A stretch of DNA of 5,263 nt, from positions 1 through 5,263 of the forward strand of contig DAOVEQ010000088.1 of assembly GCA_030668905.1 (NCBI GenBank), written 5' to 3'. Source of the stretch: Thermococci archaeon (GTDB lineage Archaea; Methanobacteriota_B; Thermococci; Methanofastidiosales; B48-G16). The translations under genes were made by a program, and so were the position numbers. The notes beneath the pieces were generated by a model. That model saw only the letters and a program-made list of their open reading frames with translations. It had not been told where the DNA came from and did no database searches. Shown piece by piece: positions 5,062 to 5,263 of the stretch. Position 1 is the stretch's first letter. Each line of letters begins with the position of its first letter.

Positions 5062-5074
5062 AAAGATTTATAAA
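5061..5074 (+). promoter_or_regulatory. BRE/TATA promoter of the small zinc-ribbon gene
   Basis: GGAAAAG immediately before TTTATAAAG (5067-5074 core) is a near-ideal archaeal promoter and predicts a start near 5096. The leader is then about 53 bases long, unlike the leaderless genes elsewhere in this window. Confidence 0.65.
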
Positions 5075-5095
5075 GGGTGATATAATAGCCTAAAT

Positions 5096-5127
5096 GTTTG
5101 AGAGTTGTTTTCTACAAATTCTCGAGC
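5096..5127 (+). promoter_or_regulatory. Hairpin at the 5' end of the mRNA leader
   Basis: GTTTGAGA (5096-5103) pairs with TCTCGAGC (5120-5127) over 8 bp including two U-G pairs. After a small internal loop (G against AT), TTGT (5105-5108) pairs with ACAA (5114-5117) around a 5-base loop. The stem begins at the predicted transcript start. The wobble pairs exist only in the + strand RNA, as expected for a real mRNA structure. It could stabilise the mRNA or regulate it; the ribosome site at 5140-5144 lies outside the stem. Confidence 0.45.
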
Positions 5128-5148
5128 ACAATAAAATAAGGTGAAAAT

Positions 5149-5263
5149 ATGGAAGATAGAAAATTTGGCGAAAGAAAAATGTACAAGGCCGTATGTGCTG
5201 ACTGCGGTAAAGAATGTGAAGTCCCATTTGAGCCCAAGGAAGGAAGACCTGTATATTGTAAAG
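5149..5263 (+). CDS. CxxC-x17-CxxC zinc-ribbon protein (3' end outside window)
   Basis: The first 38 residues are visible. After a short charged lead (MEDRKFGERK) comes MYKAVCADCGKECEVPFEPK and then GRPVYCK. Cys16 and Cys19 form the first CxxC, and Cys37 lies exactly 17 residues after Cys19, so the missing end should supply the fourth Cys. This is the CxxC-x17-CxxC domain found in small archaeal and bacterial proteins of unknown function; a nucleic-acid or protein-binding zinc ribbon is inferred. GGTGA at 5140-5144, four bases from the ATG, supports this start over the internal Met11. Confidence 0.9.
   Translation, partial: MEDRKFGERKMYKAVCADCGKECEVPFEPKEGRPVYCK

Overview
The window looks like a low-GC archaeal chromosome segment, most likely euryarchaeal. 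The evidence is a histone-fold gene (broken here), two tRNA genes without encoded CCA, BRE/TATA-type promoters, leaderless genes beside genes with a GGTGA ribosome site four bases from the ATG, a DUF2116-type zinc-ribbon membrane protein and a CxxC-x17-CxxC protein. I cannot fix the genus. The genes are mostly single transcription units on alternating strands, with no long operon.

Left part (1-2250): the 3' end of a gene resembling a degenerate histidine-kinase ATPase domain (+) is followed by a hairpin and a T-run. A short gap holds a possible structured RNA on the + strand. tRNA-Arg(UCG) and a large secreted parallel beta-helix protein lie on the - strand. The tRNA starts one base after the beta-helix stop codon, so the two may share a transcript.

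Middle (2190-3390): a divergent, complete single-domain asparaginase-like gene (+) is followed by what looks like a decayed tail of a metallo-beta-lactamase-fold gene. On the - strand, tRNA-Tyr(GUA) is followed by a 62-residue zinc-ribbon membrane protein whose promoter fits in the 44 bases after the tRNA. A strongly self-complementary 60-base element with its own TATA box (+) sits between tRNA-Tyr and the next gene.

Right part (3354-5263): a leaderless membrane family-2 glycosyltransferase (+) converges on an archaeal histone pseudogene (-). The pseudogene keeps its promoter and terminator but has a stop and two frameshifts. A gene-poor AT-rich stretch follows, then a small zinc-ribbon gene (+) that runs off the window and carries a hairpin at the very 5' end of its predicted leader.

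The beta-helix protein and the glycosyltransferase point to cell-surface functions, but no pathway links the genes. The most unusual material is in the gaps: two candidate small RNAs and a leader hairpin, each placed about 25-30 bases after a TATA box, plus two or three decayed genes. I see no CRISPR array, insertion sequence, defence system or other recognisable new multi-gene system.
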